Positions 41,362-43,093 of a DNA stretch of 43,093 nt are shown here, piece after piece; positions within the stretch are counted from its first letter, which is position 1, and the number at the start of each line of letters is the position of its first letter. The notes beneath the pieces are model-generated. The model was given only the letters and a program-made list of their open reading frames with translations, did no database searches and was not told the origin of the DNA. The position numbers and the translations under genes were made by a program. Source of the stretch: Thalassospira sp. (lineage in GTDB: Bacteria > Pseudomonadota > Alphaproteobacteria > Rhodospirillales > Thalassospiraceae). The stretch spans positions 1 through 43,093 of the forward strand of contig NZ_PAQR01000056.1 in the NCBI RefSeq assembly GCF_002709775.1, written 5' to 3'.

Positions 41362-42603
41362 ATGTCTCAGGAGTTCCACCGCATAAAACGTCTTCCGCCT
41401 TATGTATTCGCAGAAGTAAATGCGATGAAGGCGGCAGCGCGTCGAGCGGGGGAGGACATTATCGACTTCGGCATGGGAAACCCGGACCCGGCGACCCCAC
41501 AGCATATCGTCGACAAGCTGGTTGAAACGGTGCAGAACCCGCGCACCCATGGTTATTCTATGTCGCGCGGCATTCCGGGCCTGCGTAAGGCGCTGGCTGC
41601 TTATTACGATCGTCGTTTTGGCGTGGATATTGATCCGGAAACCGAAACCGTCGTCACGCTCGGCTCTAAGGAAGGTTTAGCAAACCTGGCGGCCGCCATC
41701 ACCAGCCCCGGCGATATCTTTTTGGTGCCCAACCCGTCCTATCCGATCCATGCATTTGGTTTCATCATCGCAGGCGCGGCACTCCGCCATATTCCGATTG
41801 GCCATGATGATCAGGGCGCGTTCAATACCGAAAGCTTTATGGAGCAGCTCCATCGCGCGGTGAAACACTCGGTACCGAAGCCAAGTGCCGTGGTGCTGAA
41901 CTTCCCGGCCAACCCGACTGCCCTTGTGGTCGATCTGGCGTTTTATCAGGAAGTCGTCGATTTCTGCCGCAAGCATGAGATTTATGTGCTGTCGGATATC
42001 GCCTATTCCGAGATCTATTTTGATGGCAACCCGCCGCCCTCGATCCTGCAGTGCAAGGGGGCAAAGCATATCGCCGTTGAATTCTATTCGCTGTCAAAAA
42101 CCTATTCGATGGCGGGCTGGCGCATCGGCTTTGCCACGGGCAACAAGAAGCTGATCAATGCGCTGACCCGGATCAAGTCATACCTTGACTACGGCGCCTT
42201 TACCCCGGTCCAGGTGGCGGCAACAGCCGCCCTTAATGGCCCGCAGGATTGTGTGGAGGAATTCCGCAACCTGTACCGCGAACGCCGCGATATCTTTATC
42301 GAAGGCGCGCAAAGTGCCGGTTGGGAAATCCCGAGCCCGGCGGCAACCATGTTTGCCTGGGCACCGATCCCCGATGCCTTTGCCGAACTGGGGTCGCTTG
42401 ATTTCTCAAAGCTTCTTTTGCAGGAAGCAGGCGTTGCCGTCGCGCCGGGTCTTGGCTTTGGCGAGTATGGTGATCGCCATGTGCGTATTGCGCTGGTGGA
42501 AAACAAACACCGCATCCGTCAGGCCAACCGCAACATCAAACAGTTCTTTGCCAAATGTCCTGATGCAGAATCTGCACGTGAACTGTTGAAGAAATCCGTC
42601 TGA
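41362..42603 (+). CDS. class I/II aminotransferase, AlaC / LL-diaminopimelate aminotransferase type
   Basis: A 413-residue PLP enzyme. FGMGNPDPATP, YSMSRGIPGLRKALA, GSKEGLANL, NFPANPTALVV (Asn184), LSDIAYSEIYF (Asp212) and SLSKTYSMAGWRIGF (PLP Lys246). The profile is that of the AlaC/DapL-like group. In alphaproteobacteria this gene often precedes homoserine dehydrogenase, as it does here. That placement suggests a role in aspartate-family or branched-chain amino acid metabolism. Alanine, valine or LL-DAP activity cannot be decided from sequence. Confidence 0.9.
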   Translation: MSQEFHRIKRLPPYVFAEVNAMKAAARRAGEDIIDFGMGNPDPATPQHIVDKLVETVQNPRTHGYSMSRGIPGLRKALAAYYDRRFGVDIDPETETVVTLGSKEGLANLAAAITSPGDIFLVPNPSYPIHAFGFIIAGAALRHIPIGHDDQGAFNTESFMEQLHRAVKHSVPKPSAVVLNFPANPTALVVDLAFYQEVVDFCRKHEIYVLSDIAYSEIYFDGNPPPSILQCKGAKHIAVEFYSLSKTYSMAGWRIGFATGNKKLINALTRIKSYLDYGAFTPVQVAATAALNGPQDCVEEFRNLYRERRDIFIEGAQSAGWEIPSPAATMFAWAPIPDAFAELGSLDFSKLLLQEAGVAVAPGLGFGEYGDRHVRIALVENKHRIRQANRNIKQFFAKCPDAESARELLKKSV

Positions 42604-42627
42604 TATCTCATAAAGCATTCTGTGTTT

Positions 42628-42656
42628 CGCCCGGGACATGTCCCGGGCGTTCTGTT
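42628..42656 (+). terminator. perfect palindrome with weak T-tract between the aminotransferase gene and hom
   Basis: A perfect 22-base palindrome (42628-42649, halves CGCCCGGGACA) is followed by TTCTGTT. It begins 25 bases after the aminotransferase stop. The T-tract is interrupted, so it may be a partial terminator that lets some transcription reach hom. Confidence 0.6.
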
Positions 42657-42725
42657 ATCAGGACGCTGTGGCCTTTTTTGACCACGGGCGAAGCGTAAGA
42701 TGTAACCACGCGACAAGGAGTTATC

Positions 42726-43093
42726 GTGAAAGACGTCGTCAAAATCGGTGTGGCAGGCCTTGGTACGGTCGGTGCCGGAACCGTTAAACTGCTGAGTGAA
42801 CATCGCGACCTTCTGACCGACCGTTCGGGTCGCCAGATCGTCGTCACAGCGGTATCGGCGCGTGATCGAACTCGGGACCGTGGTTTTTCGACCGAAGGTC
42901 TGACCTGGTACGACGATGCCCGTGATCTTGCTGCGGACAAGGATATCGACATTCTTGTCGAGCTGATTGGTGGATCGGATGGCATTGCCTATGACACCTG
43001 CAAGGCGGCCCTTGAAAACGGCAAGCATGTTGTGACCGCCAACAAGGCGCTGATCGCACTTAAGGGCGCGGAACTGGCCCAGGTTGCCGATGC
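42726..43093 (+). CDS. hom: homoserine dehydrogenase (5' part, continues beyond the window)
   Basis: The first 122 codons are seen; the frame is open to the window end. GTG 42726 follows an AAGGAG site. Residues 6-15 IGVAGLGTVG form the NAD(P) loop. Then SGRQIVVTAVSARD, DDARDLAADKDIDILVELIGG and NGKHVVTANKALIA, which are hallmarks of homoserine dehydrogenase. It converts aspartate semialdehyde to homoserine on the way to threonine, methionine and isoleucine. The catalytic and ACT regions lie outside the window. Confidence 0.95.
   Translation, partial: MKDVVKIGVAGLGTVGAGTVKLLSEHRDLLTDRSGRQIVVTAVSARDRTRDRGFSTEGLTWYDDARDLAADKDIDILVELIGGSDGIAYDTCKAALENGKHVVTANKALIALKGAELAQVAD

Overview
The window reads as a free-living, probably marine alphaproteobacterium of the Rhodospirillales, most plausibly Thalassospira-like (inference from gene content, not from a database match). 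Pointers are the order enoyl-CoA hydratase-like / PaaI thioesterase / rplM / rpsI / argC, a class I PHA synthase, MscS and OmpA lipoproteins, an RHH_4 regulator starting MCQIY, and a receiver protein with the C-terminal FGPDRRRR signature. Core genes look G+C rich (line 3301-3360 hand-counts to 65%).

Layout. 1-2.2 kb: tRNA-Asp, a two-gene unit encoding a histidine-less Hpt-like protein and a receiver protein whose phospho-acceptor Asp is Glu, and dCMP deaminase. 2.4-3.9 kb: pyruvate kinase with a strong terminator. 4.2-6.8 kb: two uncharacterised alphaproteobacterial proteins in tandem. 6.8-9 kb (minus strand): RHH regulator, DJ-1/PfpI protein, MscS channel with a Lys/Ala-rich tail. 9.2-11.4 kb: OmpA lipoprotein, exported protein, CoA-binding protein. 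11.6-16.3 kb: MsrQ without MsrP, a LysE exporter, an ECHDC3-type crotonase lacking both catalytic glutamates, two tail-anchored proteins, a PaaI thioesterase behind a LiuR-like dyad. 16.4-17.4 kb: rplM-rpsI with a GNRA-capped leader hairpin. 17.5-20 kb: L-lactate dehydrogenase with an LldR-like operator on its promoter, then a GNAT acetyltransferase.

20.0-29.1 kb is the most distinctive part: a lower-G+C block (27541-27660 hand-counts to 38%) inserted between rpsI and argC, which are normally neighbours. It encodes three different sulfotransferase-fold proteins, a methyltransferase, a fused sulfotransferase-DegT aminotransferase, a second DegT aminotransferase, a WbqC protein, a GT-D-like protein and a GT-B-like glycosyltransferase. 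Four of these (21159-26006) overlap stop-to-start and must be one translationally coupled operon. The simplest reading is a module that makes or decorates a surface glycan with an amino sugar that is then sulfated; no flippase, polymerase or PAPS-synthesis gene is present in the window.

29.1-43.1 kb: exported peptidoglycan-binding-like protein, argC, two orphan periplasmic solute-binding proteins flanking a gamma-carbonic anhydrase, a di-haem cytochrome c peroxidase, a 3-hydroxyisobutyrate dehydrogenase-family protein, an exported unknown, PHA synthase, a large OmpA lipoprotein, and finally an AlaC/LL-DAP-type aminotransferase followed by the 5' part of homoserine dehydrogenase, which runs off the window.
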